This document shows positions 23,811 through 35,041 of a stretch of DNA of 64,000 nucleotides, one piece after another (the first letter of the stretch is position 1; each line of letters opens with the position of its first letter). The notes beneath the pieces are model-generated. The model was given only the letters and a program-made list of their open reading frames with translations. It did no database searches and was not told where the DNA came from. Location: contig NC_073696.1 in the NCBI RefSeq assembly GCF_029784165.1, positions 242,652,892 to 242,716,891 of the forward strand, in the 5' to 3' direction. The DNA is from Wyeomyia smithii (lineage: Eukaryota > Arthropoda > Insecta > Diptera > Culicidae). The translations under genes and the position numbers were made by a program.

Positions 23811-26466
23811 CTATAAAGAGAGCTTATCGTAGCAATTGAGGATTGCAACGATTTTTGTCGAAAAATTGTTAATAATTTTATTTGACATAGCTTCTAATGG
23901 TTCAACACCAGTAAGTCTATGTAATTCGAGTGTACCAAACCAAGGAGGACGCTTCAAAATCATTTTCAGAATTTTATTCTGAATCCTTTGGAGCGTTTTC
24001 TTCCTTGTTGAACAGCAACTTGACCAGATCGGTACAGCATAAAGCATTGCTGGTCTAAAAATTTGTTTGTAAATCAAAAGTTTGTTCTTTAAACAAAGTT
24101 TAGAATTCCTGTTAATGAGAGGATATAAACATCTCGTATATTTGATGCACTTGGCTTGTATACTCTCAATGTGCTCTTTGAAAATAAGTTTTTTATCATA
24201 AATTAGTCCCAAGTACTTAACCTTGTCGGACCAACTTAAAATAACCCCATTCATCTTGACAACGTGATTATTGTTTGGCTTGAGGAAAGAAGCCCTAGGC
24301 TTATGCGGAAAAATTATCATTTGAGTTTTAGAAGCATTGGGAGAGATTTTCCACTTTTGCAAGTAGGAAGAAAAAATATCTAAACTTTTCTGCAATCGAC
24401 TGCATATGACACGAAGACTTTTTCCTTTTACGGAAATGCTTGTGTCATCGCAGAACAATGACTTTGTGCATCCTGGAGGCAAATCAGGAAGATCTGAAGT
24501 GAATATGTTGTACAGGACTGGACCCAAGACTGAACCTTGAGGCACACCTGCTCTGACAGGAAATCTATCAGATTTTGAATTCTGATAGACAACCTGCAGA
24601 GTTCGATCAGTAAGATAATTTTTTAAAATTTTGATTAGGAAAATTGGAAAATTAAAAGTTTGCAATTTCGCAATCAAACCTTTATGCCAAACACTGTCGA
24701 ATGCTTTTTCTATGTCTAAAAGAGCAGCTCCAGTGGAATAACCTTCAGATTTGTTAGCTCGTATCATATTAGTAACTCTGAGCAATTGATGAGTTGTGGA
24801 ATGCCCATGGCGAAATCCAAACTGTTCATTTGCAAAAATTGAATTTTCGTTGATGTGTGACATCATTCTGTTAAGAATAACTCTCTCAAACAGTTTACTT
24901 ATTGAAGAAAGCAAACTGATTGGTCGATAACTTGAAACTTCAGCTAGGTTCTTATCCGGTTTTAAAATGGGAGTAATTTTTGCATTTTTCCATAATTTGG
25001 GAAAATATGCAATTTTGAAGCAGCAATTGAAAATTTTTTACTAAAAAATCCATTGTGCTCTCAGGGAGATGTTTGATTAATATGTTAGAGATTCCACCGT
25101 CACCAGGTGCTTTCATATTTTTGAAATTTTTAATAATTGATTTAATCTCATTCAAGTTAGTTTCAATTATTTCTGCAGGTAAAAAATTCTGGGAAGAAAT
25201 TAAATCAAATTGACGTGTGACTTCATTTTCAATTGGACTCACAAAATTCAAATTTGAGTTATGAACACTCTCAAACTGCTGAGCAAGTCTTTGAGCCTTT
25301 TGTTCATTGGATACAAGAAAACGTTCACCATCTTTTAAAACTGGAATAGGCTTTGAAGGTTTCTTAAGAATCTTCGACAGCTTCCAAAATGGTTTTGAAT
25401 ATGGTTTCAATTTTTCAACTTTAGTCTCAAAATTTTGATTTCTCAGAAGAGTAAATCTATGTTTAATCTCTTTCTGTAAATCTTTATAAATAGTTTTAAA
25501 AACAGGGTCACGAGAACGTTGATATTGACGTCTGCGGACATTTTTCAAACGAATTAGAAGTTGAAGATTTTCGTCAATAATTGGTGAATCAAATTTCACT
25601 TGAGCCTTTGGAACAGAATAATTCCTGGCATCAACAATTGCACATTTTAATGCTTCCAAAGCGGAATCAATATTCACTTCGTTTTGCAAATCAAGCTCAT
25701 TATTGAAATTTCTCTCAATATGAGTTTTGTATCTTTCCCAATTAGCCTTGTTATAATTAAAAACAGAGCTCATAGGGTTTAAAACTGATTCATGGGATAA
25801 AGAAAAAGTTATTGGAAGATGGTCAGAATCAAAGTCAGCATGTGTGATCAAATCACTACATACATGACTTTGATCTGTTAGCACCAAATCAATTGTTGAA
25901 GGGTTTCTTACAGAAGAAAAGCATGTAGGACTATTCGGAGACAAAATAGAATAGTATCCTGAAGAACAATCATTGAATAAAATTTTGCCATTGGAATTAC
26001 TTTGAGAATTATTCCATGAACGATGTTTAGCGTTAAAATCGCCGATAATAAAAAATTTCGAACGATTTCTGGTGAGTTTTTGTAAATCACCTTTAAAATA
26101 ATTTTTGTGCTCGCGTGTGCATTGAAATGGTAAATATGCTGCGGCAATAAATAAAATCCCAAGTTCAGTTTGAACTTCAATTCCCAAAGTTTCAATAACT
26201 TTCGTCTCAAGATGGGGAAGAGCACGATGTTTGATTCGGCGATGAATAACAATTGCAACTCCACCGCCGGAACCCTGAATCCTATCATATCTATGAACCA
26301 CGTAATTGGGATCATATTTTAATTTTATGTTAGGTTTCAAAAATGTTTCAGTAATAATTGCAATATGCACATTATTTACTGTTAAAAAATTAAAAAGCTC
26401 ATTCTCATTGGCCTTCAATGAGCGAGCATTCCAATTTAATATTTTAATTGTTTTATTTAAAATCAT
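23811..26466 (-). pseudogene. Jockey-clade LINE ORF2 (endonuclease/reverse transcriptase) with one frameshift
   Basis: The first frame (26466-24952) has the endonuclease: ILNWNARSLKANENEL, AIITETFL, FIIGDFNAKHRSWN, STIDLVLTD and FDSDHLPITF. It ends early at MEKCKNYSHFKTG. The second frame (ending 23811) has RT: LSSISKLFERVIL, NEQFGFRHGHSTTHQL, ALLDIEKAFDSVWH (motif A), VPQGSVLGPVLYN and LFCDDTSI (motif C, CDD for the usual YADD). The two are joined in one frame if one base is removed in the A-run at about 25030-25035 (minus strand), which restores IAYFPKLWKNAKITPILKP. One indel in a homopolymer is the only lesion I see. Confidence 0.85.
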
Positions 26467-27817
26467 TGCTAAATTTTAAATTAAAAACAATTTTAATAGT
26501 AAAATTTGTGCCTATTTGAATGGCTTCAAACATTGATTTTGCCTGCAACATGGCGTTCATAAGATCGAACATTGCCTGTTGCAGAAAAGAAAGTTTACCT
26601 GCCGTAATAGGCCCCAGGCAGTTGACATTAGAAAAAATATTTTCGGCAGCAATATTAGCTGGAGTAATAGGTGTACAATTATTTTCTAGCGTGTTTTGCT
26701 TACCCATATTAACGGTCATTTTCGAACTACCAACACTAGGCGGTATAATGTTCGAACTACCTGTAACCTGTGCATAAGTTAAACGGGTATGCAAAGGAGT
26801 AGGTAAACTATGCGTCACTGGTACGCTTGGAGAATTTTGTTTTGAAGTTGGTTTTAATTGAGAAATTGAATTTTGTTTACCTTGCCTTGCCTTAACAATT
26901 GCTAAACGGACTGGGCATTGATAAAAATTCGACATATGGTTGCCGTTACAATTCGCACAGCGAAAATTTTTACTCTCTTTCACAGGACATGTGTCCTTTT
27001 TGTGAGAAGAGTCTCCACAAATGAGGCATTTTTGGTCCATGTTACAGAACTTTGAACCATGGCCATAACGTTGGCAAATACGGCATTGGGTGATATGCTT
27101 TTCACCTCCGCTAAACTTTCGATATAATTCCCATTTTACACGCACGTTATATAAAGCATGTGCTTTTTCAAAAAATTTTAAGGTATTAACCTCACTGCGG
27201 TTAAAATGAATTAAATAATTTACAAGGGAAATTCCAGTTCGCTGACTGTTTTCGCCTCGTGATTTTTGTTTCATTAGAATTACTTGGGTAGGGGCTATGC
27301 CAAGTAATTCTGTCAAAGTAAGTTTGATCTCATCAACGGTTTGATCGTTGGTGAGACCTTTCAAGACAACCTTGAACGGCTTGGCGTTCTTGGTGTCATA
27401 TGTAAAAAATTTGTACATCTTGTCAGTTAAATACTGAACAAGACGATCACGACCCTTTACTGAGTCGGCTAATAAGCGGCATTCACCTCTACTGCCAATT
27501 TGATAGGTAACTTTAACGTCAGAAACAAACGTTGAAAGTTCCTTTTTGAATATATTAAATTCAGAAGAAATAGTTACCACAATAGGTGGAACTTTCTCCT
27601 TTTTTAAAGATTTTATATTTTGTATAGTTTCATTATTGGTAACTTCCATTTCACCAGCTTCTTGCTCAGGCAAAATATCAAAAGGATTGTCACTACAGAC
27701 ACTCGATGTGTCAGAAAGAGATGCCTCTCTTTTCCTCCCCGCAGCGATGCGAGGTTTCTTTTTCCGTCCAGCAATTTCAGGTGATACGAAAAAAGTTAAA
27801 ACAAATGTTAAATTCAA
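26453..27817 (-). CDS. Jockey-clade LINE ORF1 (gag-like nucleic-acid-binding protein)
   Basis: A 454-codon open frame. It has a basic N-terminal stretch (GRKKKPRIAAGRKRE), a central RRM-like part (VVLKGLTNDQTVDEIKLTL), then a row of zinc knuckles: CRICQRYGHGSKFC, CLICGDSSHKKDTC and CANCNGNHMSNFYQC. A Ser/Pro/Thr-rich tail follows. ORF1 proteins of this type coat the element RNA and carry it to the nucleus. The frame opens at a TTG at 27817 and has no upstream in-frame ATG before a TGA; the first ATG is the one at MEVTNN, about residue 55. The start is therefore unsettled. The 3' end overlaps the start of ORF2 by 14 bases. Confidence 0.85.
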   Translation of the reverse strand: MNLTFVLTFFVSPEIAGRKKKPRIAAGRKREASLSDTSSVCSDNPFDILPEQEAGEMEVTNNETIQNIKSLKKEKVPPIVVTISSEFNIFKKELSTFVSDVKVTYQIGSRGECRLLADSVKGRDRLVQYLTDKMYKFFTYDTKNAKPFKVVLKGLTNDQTVDEIKLTLTELLGIAPTQVILMKQKSRGENSQRTGISLVNYLIHFNRSEVNTLKFFEKAHALYNVRVKWELYRKFSGGEKHITQCRICQRYGHGSKFCNMDQKCLICGDSSHKKDTCPVKESKNFRCANCNGNHMSNFYQCPVRLAIVKARQGKQNSISQLKPTSKQNSPSVPVTHSLPTPLHTRLTYAQVTGSSNIIPPSVGSSKMTVNMGKQNTLENNCTPITPANIAAENIFSNVNCLGPITAGKLSFLQQAMFDLMNAMLQAKSMFEAIQIGTNFTIKIVFNLKFSNDFK

Positions 27818-30684
27818 AAGTAGGTAGTCTTGAGAAAGACTGATGGGAAATAACTTTCAGGTAGTCTTTAAAAGACACACTGACAAAACACAAACTTTGA
27901 AGCTATAGGCAGTCAAAGACCAGTCCACAAGCAACCGAAAAAACGTCTGATCTGTAGGACAGTTCAAGACGCACTGGCAACTACAGTTTAATCAACACCT
28001 ACGCACCGACAAACGACAAATCCGATGAAGTCAAAGATGAGTTCCATGAGAAGCTTGAGCAAATTCATGACGAGTGCCCAAAACACGACGTAAAAGTCGT
28101 CATCGGAGACGCAAACGCACAGGTTGGGAGGAAGGAATTCTTCCGTCCGGTCATTGGAAGGCATAGCCTCCACTCGTCAACCAATGAAAACGGCCTGAGG
28201 TTGATAAACTTTGCCGCGGCCAGAGGAATGGCCATATGTACCTCCTATTTTCCACGTTTGAATATTTGGAAACACACCAGGAGGCATCCAAATGGAGAAG
28301 CCTGCTCCCAGATCGATCACGTACCGATTGACGGTCGGCACTTTTCGGATGTTACTGATGTTAAGTCTTTTCGGGGACCAAAAATTGACTCTGACCATTA
28401 TCTCGTCGTTTGTAAGATCCGCGCACGGTTGTTGAACGTGCTGAAATCTCGCACAGAAAGGACGACACGTTTCAACATTCAGCGGTTGAAAGCTGATGGC
28501 GTGGCAGCAGAATACGCCAGAGAGCTGGATCAACGGATCGCAGAACAGCAGGAGGAAGGAGTGGAAGATATAAATGGGCTGTGGAGCAGCATCCACGGCG
28601 CCATCGAAACGACTGCGAGAGAGGTGGTAGGTACGACGCGTGGAAGACAGCCAAATGGCTGGTTCGATGCCGAGTGCCAGAGAGCGACAGGTGAGAAGAA
28701 CCGTGTCAGGAGCCGCATGCTCGCTGCGGCTATGCGTCAGAACAGAGAGACGTATAGGGTGGCAAGAGCTGCCGAAAATAGAACCCACCATCGGAAGAAG
28801 CGCGAATACGCTTAGCAGGTGCTCGCCAGCGCAGAGGACAGCTATGCTCAGAACGACGTGCGCAGATTTTTTAGAACTGTCAACAGAGTCAGAAGCAGGA
28901 ATTTACCTGTGCCGGTCATGTGTAATGACAAGGACGGCAACCTGCTTACTGATAAACCGACGGTAGCAGCCAGGTGGAAGGAGCATTTTCAGGCGCTATT
29001 GAACGATGAGGAGCCGGATGAGTAGAACAGGAAAAGGATGACGATTATGAGTGATGAACAAGCTGTGGAGCCACCAACACAGGAGGAGGTGAAAAAGGCG
29101 ATTAGTGAGCTGAAAAATAGCAAGGCCGCTGGGAAGGCCGGTATCCTGGCCGAACTTCTAAAAGCGAAAAGCGAGCGGTTGTACTATGCGATCCACCAGA
29201 TAATACTAAGGATCTGGGCGGATGAACAAATGCCGAACGACTGGTTGGAAGGCCTCATATGCCCTATCTATAAGAAGGGCCATCGATTGGATTGTGGCAA
29301 CTATCGAGGCATAACGTTGCTCAACTCCGCATATAAAGTGCTCTCCCGTATCCTGTTCTTCAGATTGAGACCGTTAACGGAATCCTTTGTTGGCGAATAC
29401 CAGGCTGGTTTTCGACAGGGGCGTTCCACGACGGATCAAATTTTCACCCTGCGACAGATCCTCGATAAGTTCCGGGAGTACAACTTACCGACTCACCATC
29501 TGTTTGTGGACTTCAGGGCGGCATACGACTCAGTAAAAAGAAAAGAGCTGTGTCAGATCATGCTGGAACATGGTTTCCCTACGAAACTAATTAAGCTGAG
29601 TCGTATGACACTGGAGGGATCGAAATCGTGCGTGCGGATAGCTGGCGAGACATCGGCCGCGTTCGGAACGTTGGATGGACTGAAGCAGGGGGATGCGCTC
29701 TCCAACTTACTGTTTAACATCGCTCTTTAGGGTGCAGTACGAAGAGCAAATGTGGAACGGTACGATCACCACGAAATCTCACATGCTTCTTGGCTTTGCG
29801 GACGACATCGATATCATCGGTATCAACCGTAATGCCGTGGGGGAGGCCTTCGTACCTTTTAAGAGAGAAGCAGCGAGATTGGGATTAGTAATTAACTCTG
29901 CTAAAACGAAGTACATGGTAGCTGGCAGAGAGCGTTGGAGTCCCCGTGGTGTTGGTGCTGAGGTGGAGATAGATGGGGAACGATTTGAAGTGGTTGACGA
30001 ATTCGTTTATCTTGGTACGCTTGTGACATGTGACAACGCTATGAGCCGTGAAGTGAAACGACGAGTTGCAGCTGCGAACAGGGCTTTCTACGGACTGCGT
30101 AACCAGCTAAGGTTCCGTAGTTTGCAAACTCGCACAGAACTAGCGCTGTATAGGACGCTGATACTCCCGGTGGCCCTTTACGGACATGAAGCATGGACGT
30201 TGATCGACGAGTGCTCGGAGTTTTTGTGCGTAAAGTTCTGCGATCGATATTTGGCGGTAAACTGGAAGATGGAGTGTGGCGCATACGCATGAATCACGAG
30301 TTGTACCAGGTATACAAACATGCTGATATAGTGAAGGTAAAACGGCGGGGCAGGCTTCAGTGGGCTGGACATGTAGCCAGGATGCCTGACGAGAGAGCCG
30401 CCAAAACTATCTTCAGTAGAGAACCAGGAAGAGGCCGACGACTCTGTCGTAGGCCTCGCACGAGGTGGATCGCGGAGAAGCTGGACATCTCGAATTCGTA
30501 CGTCCCTAGACCGGTTAACGGTCCTTTAGCCAACAAAGTAAAGTAAGTATACGAATTAGAAAAATTTCGCTAGGAGCAATTCAAACGCGTGGGAGGGGCT
30601 AAGCACCCCCTAGCCCATATGGTAGCTGCTGGCCTGCGACAGCTATCGATAATTATCGATAAGTTTCCCATCCCTATAATCAGT

Positions 30685-30857
30685 CCCAACTGTCTGAAAG
30701 TTTTCGCAACGATGAATGAGACATGTTGCTTGCATGTGATCTTAGTATCGAGAGTAACTTCGAGATATTTAACGTGAGCTACACGCTGTAATGGAACTCC
30801 GTTCAGATTATGCTCGGAATGCAGAGGGTTGTTCGTCTTAGTGAAAGAAATCAACAA
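30685..30857 (-). pseudogene. LINE reverse transcriptase fragment, upstream half
   Basis: The minus strand reads FTKTNNPLHSEHNLNGVPLQ and RVAHVKYLEVTLDTKITCKQ, then HVSFIVAKTFRQLGLII. This is the segment after the catalytic YADD block in Jockey-superfamily elements. The rest of the protein lies at 22125-22233, on the far side of the hAT-like insertion. Confidence 0.75.
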
Positions 30858-32296
30858 CTAGCACTTGATTGGATTGAGCACCATGCAATTCAGTTCACAC
30901 CAGTGTTGTATTATACAGTAGAAAAAATCCCAGCAGCGGAAACAGAATAGATGTTTCATGATGTAACCAAATAAGTGAAAAAGTTCAGCGTATTACGAAA
31001 CGGCTCTTGGTAAGGTACATTGTTGCAAACACGTAAATCCGTAGTATACCACTTCGAAAAATATAACAAAAATATCAAAAATGTGGGGGATGTTTGAGAT
31101 CTTCCTCGAAATTAATAAATTTATCAAAAATTGGTTATAAAACTTAAATGGAAATTGTAAAAAACCTGGCAGTTTAATAATTCCTGATGTAATTTGCGAC
31201 GTGATTCGATTTTAATTAATTTGAAGTGTATTGATACTCTCTGGGACGGACTTTGGGGTCTCTGAGCGATTTTCACAGTCACTTGGATGAGCTCACTAGC
31301 CATGGTTTTTATCGTAGAAACTCAACTCAACACCCAACACTCAACAAAATCACAGAAGTTTCTTTCCCAGCATGAAGTAGAGACGCAACCGGCCTGGTTT
31401 AAAATGCTTTAATAATACACGGGACGCACAAATCTCTGGTTGGATTGCACCGCACTGTTGTTGGTTTTTGTTGATCGGTTGCAAAACCGGTGCCGCAACG
31501 GTGATCAACGGCATTTGCAATGTAATCTTTATCATGTTCATCAATATCATATTGCTGTTCTAAACTACGAGAGAGGGGCTTAAAGGTTTATATCCACGAA
31601 GTGTGCAAATCTCCTTGGAGAGCAGTTTAGGTTGAGTGCAGAGTTTCTCTTGCTTCCACTCAGCTCACGAACAGTGTGAGTCTGTCTCACGATATTGCCT
31701 AGTTAGGTTATTAGATGCGGAATGCGTTGTTACTTGTTTGTTTTTTTTATTGATTCGTTTTGCTGTTAGATATCTCATTTCGTATCTTTCGCACCGATTC
31801 AGTTTGTATTTCCGTTGCCTATGGCAATAGCTAAGTTGTACTCATTTACGCTCTTGTTACTCATTACCGGATTAAAACGAACGAATAACTCGAAGTTGCA
31901 ACGCAGGATGTATCCAAACATAAACCTTATGAATTAATAAAACACTGTTCAACCATCTCAAATGATAAAAAAAATCTACACTGTAGACACGAACAGAAAC
32001 TATCAATCGAGTAACACGAAATAACTCGACAAAATCTCATTTTCAACCGTTCACACTCCTAACAGCTTCACAGATCAGTGTATAATGAATATGCTGATTT
32101 TGCTTGTAATTTCTACATACTAGAGAAAATGTAATTGTAAAATTTGGGGACTATACGGAAATTTCCCATGGAAGTCCCTGGCTTAATCTACATGCCGAAC
32201 TAGAAGGGCTGTTGCACATCCATAATAAACTTTGTTGTTAGGCACTTGCCCAATTAACCGTGTGAATCGATCGATGTGGAAATCTATATGCGCTTT
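30858..32296. other. Intergenic region downstream of Dsor1
   Basis: AT-rich. It contains the 3' side of the Dsor1 transcript (minus strand) of unknown length. No other gene or repeat recognised. Confidence 0.5.
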
Positions 32297-33638
32297 TTAG
32301 TTAGGTGACGCGTTCCGTTTCGGTGTAGAAGGAAGCAAGTCCATCGTTTTGCACACCCATCCAGCGATGTCGACGTCTTCCTGTTCGATAGTTTTAATCC
32401 AGTCGTGATTCTAGAAAAACATTAAACATTTGAAACTCGTTCCCTGGTTAGTCTAACCCCCCACAATTACTCACTATTAGCGTTTTCAAATCGGCGCGCT
32501 CTTCCGGATTCTTTTTCAAACATCGATCCACGAAATCCTTAAAGCGATCCGTGAACGAGTGATGCTCTAGTTTCGGGGGCGGTTCGTTCACAATATAATC
32601 CAACAGTTCGAAGATGGCCATCGGTTTCGGTTCGATAATGTTCTGTCCGGGAGAACTGTCATCGCCCTTCTCCTGAAAGATATAGTCCAACATTTTCGCA
32701 TCTGGTGGAGGAATCGGATACATCCCGATGGCCATTTCTACCAGAGAAAGCCCCAACGACCAGATGTCCGACTGCACGGAATAGTGCGTACCTTGCAGAC
32801 GCTCCGGCTAGAAAAATAGGCTTCATTAAATAACCATTTGAACAGTTTACTTTAAACATAAAACACTAACCGACATGTAGCTTCTAGTACCGACGAAGGA
32901 ATTGGCCATCGAATCAATCAGCTGACCCGAAACCCCAAAATCACAGATCTTAATTTCCCCGCTGCTGTTCACCAGAATATTGCTCGGCTTAACATCCCGG
33001 TGCATGATGGCGTGCTTGTCACGCAAATAACTCAACCCTTTCAGTACAGCGCAGGTAATTTTCGCCAGGATCGGTTCCGGTATACGTCCCGCTCGTTTCA
33101 GAATTAAATCCAGCGAGCCCCCATCCATGTACTCCATACAGATACTGATTTCCCCGTCACTGTAGAAGGCTCCATAGAAGCCGACAATGTGGGGGAAATT
33201 GCAATCGTGCAGAACTTTCAGCTCTCGGATGATCTGCTTCTTGATGGCCGGTTTGACCTCCAGGTGGATCAATTTGCGAGCCATAATCAGCTGTGTTGGA
33301 ATGTGCCGAACCTTCATCACCACTCCACCATTTCCAGAACCCAACTCGCCAAGCTTCTCCAGATCCTCATCGCTCAGTTCACCGATTTTCTCCTTCTGAC
33401 TGAGAAAGACCTTTATTCTTTTGCGGGCATTTTCATCAATCTCCAGTTCTTCCAGCGTCTCGGTAAGCGCATCGATGCTATTTTTCGGCTTCCCGAGTAG
33501 ATTATGCTTTCCAATGACATACTCCGTACCAGACGGCGTCTTGAAGGATGGTGTGGGGGTTGTTTGCTGACCGGCCGGAACATCCACCGAGCCCGGCGGT
33601 AGTGTGAGATTAAGCTTGTTCTTTGTCATCTTACTCAT
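32297..33638 (-). CDS. Dsor1: MAP kinase kinase, Dsor1/MEK1-2 type (complete, three exons)
   Basis: Minus-strand exons: 33638-32871, 32807-32475, 32410-32297. All introns are GT-AG and phase 0. The product is 404 residues, close to MEK1/2 and fly Dsor1 (about 390-400). Visible motifs: glycine loop GELGSGNGGVVMKV, ATP lysine in MARKLIHLE, catalytic loop HRDVKPSN, DFGVSGQL, activation loop SMANSFVGT with the two serines phosphorylated by Raf, then SYMSPERLQGTHYSVQSD and a Pro-rich insert (MYPIPPPDAK). An N-terminal KNKLNLTLPPGS resembles the ERK docking region. It phosphorylates ERK on Thr and Tyr in the Ras pathway. ATG at 33638 was chosen because the protein then begins MSKMTKNKLNL; a plausible acceptor (TTTTGCAG) at 33685 points to an upstream 5' UTR exon. 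Confidence 0.97.
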
Positions 33639-34310
33639 TGAATGGCTGCAATCTACCGGGTAATCCCTACAGGGAATGGTATTCCTGCAAAACGATCCTC
33701 CATGCATATACTTTTAATTGTGAATTAGGACAAGAAAAAAATCACCTTGATAGAACCTAACTCGAACAAAATAAATGACAAAGCACTACAGACCGGGCTA
33801 ATTTCTTCACGCTGACGGTTTTTAATAAGCTAACTGAAAAGGACTTTCAACTTAGAAGTAAATTTTCTAGAAAATATGGTAATTTACACACTTTTTCCCT
33901 GTTTTGACTGGAAATTTATTTTTTCGACAGTTCACTTTTTGTCTCTCTACTCGCTTGCATTTGTTATGACAGATTCCTCGGATAGCAGTGTTCCCAATTG
34001 GTTGGAAACAATTATAATGTTAACAAAGAAAAAGTAACATGTGTAACGCTTTTCGCTAAAGATTACACTTTGAAAATTAAATGAAAATAAAATTGCTTTG
34101 AAAAATGTAATGAAAATATGACGAAACCTAAAATGGAGTAAATTGTTTAATAGTGGACCCGCTAGTACAACCGGTGGCAGATTTCATGTGATTTTATTGT
34201 CTTATGCATACAAAGTTGTTGTGTTTTTGGTTTGTCATATGCTTCAACAAATGGACATGAAGCCTGTTTGGAATTAGGTCGTTTCATGTTAACATTTTAA
34301 ATATTGGGTT
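33639..34310. promoter_or_regulatory. Dsor1 upstream region, probable 5' UTR intron and promoter
   Basis: An acceptor-like TTTTGCAG on the minus strand ends at 33685, 47 bases before the Dsor1 ATG. The first exon and promoter probably lie between 33700 and 34000. No TATA box or other clear core element was identified. Confidence 0.35.
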
Positions 34311-34360
34311 GGGGAAAAAGAAATGTCGTATTTTGCCAATAGATGGCAACACTTAAACAT
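34306..34360 (+). mobile_element. Mariner-like terminal repeat remnant
   Basis: ATTGGGTTGGGGAAAAAGAA followed by ATGTCGTATTTTG looks like the end of an insect mariner element. A matching opposite end and a transposase frame were not found, so this is a remnant or a solo end. Confidence 0.4.
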
Positions 34361-35041
34361 ACACTCAAAATATTTTTCACGTTATTGTTGCGTGAAATTT
34401 CCTGTACTTATTCATTTTCTGTTATTTTGCATGATTTATGTGACAAACAAAACATCTACGTGAAAATCACATGCATACTATGTTTTATCACGTAATATCT
34501 ACTTCAACTTGGCAACGTCAAACAGAATGAAGTATCGCGTGAACTCTCCGTGCGAAAATACACAGAAATCAAAATGGCGAAGCTGTTGTCTGATGTTGTC
34601 TTTGAAAATCATGAATCTTTGAAAACCATGAAAAAATGCCACGTCATTCAAGTATGTGTCTTATGTATGATTCTTGAGATGCATATGTGTTCTGTGATAT
34701 ATAGAGCCTCGGGATCTCGGGGCAGGACAGTCGAATAACAATATAATTTCCGATATAATAATATTAACTTCACTTGATATTATTAACTTATATGAATACC
34801 TGTGCTTGGATTCAAACCAGATTCTTATTGATCTTGAAACTGACAGTTTTCAAAAATGGCGTAAATTTGACTTCATCATCGATTTGTTTGGATAGATTTG
34901 CTGAATAGAATTTGGGTTTTTATAAGTTTTTCTGTTTCGTTAAAATTGAATATTCAATATTCAATTGCAATATGTCTACTAGTACTACTAGTGAAATTTC
35001 ACAAAATGCTCTGATTGTAAATATAATTGTTTGCATAGAAA
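34361..35041. other. Intergenic stretch before the transposase-like pseudogene
   Basis: AT-rich sequence. Short open frames at 34550-34738 and 34912-35133 have no recognisable content. The ATG at 34972 (MSTSTTSEISQNAL) could be the N-terminus of the gene that follows, but I could not find a frame-consistent splice to join it. Confidence 0.4.

Larger units (their letters stand above)
23546..27976 (-). mobile_element. Jockey-clade LINE (Juan-like), full length and nearly intact
   Basis: A 4.4 kb element on the minus strand with two coding regions and a 3' poly(A) seen as 40 T from 23543 to 23582. The perfect 13-bp duplication GCAACTACAGTTT lies at 23533-23545 and 27977-27989. ORF1 is a gag-like protein with CCHC knuckles. 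ORF2 has endonuclease and RT, broken by one base. The 5' end begins CAGTGCGTCTTG with a downstream promoter element-like AGACGT at +28 to +33 (27943-27948). It is the innermost layer of the nest, so the youngest. The Juan-like label rests on overall structure and remembered similarity; the Jockey clade is firm. Confidence 0.9.
22838..30547 (+). mobile_element. RTE-clade LINE, interrupted by a Jockey-clade LINE
   Basis: The 13-bp duplication TATACGAATTAGA at 22825-22837 and 30548-30560 frames the element. The 5' UTR is GC-rich, about 22838-23100. The endonuclease starts with LGTWNVRSL and AIQEVRWP, is cut at 23545 by a Jockey insertion, and resumes at 27977 with NYSLINTYAPTND, VVIGDANAQVG and KIDSDHYLVV. 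RT follows: CGNYRGITLLN, EYQAGFRQGRSTTDQIF, FVDFRAAYDS (motif A), FADDIDI (motif C), ALYGHEAWT, MNHELYQV. Stops at about 28813-28815 and 29023-29025, and frameshifts near 29720 and 30200, make it dead. The 3' end reads AACAAAGTAAAGTAAG. Confidence 0.88.
22242..30676. mobile_element. hAT-like non-autonomous element, split by later insertions
   Basis: The terminal inverted repeat TAGGGATGGGAAAC starts at 22242, and its complement GTTTCCCATCCCTA ends at 30676. The 8-bp duplication TAATCAGT flanks it (22234-22241 and 30677-30684), the length used by hAT transposases. Without the RTE inside it, the element is about 0.7 kb (22242-22837 plus 30548-30676), with no transposase frame, so it is non-autonomous. 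Subterminal TATCGATA octamers lie at 22628-22635, 30644-30651 and 30654-30661. Confidence 0.8.

Noticed and set aside
34550..34738. Plus-strand frame after the mariner-like end as a possible transposase
   Set aside because: Too short and lacks any D,D(34)D text.
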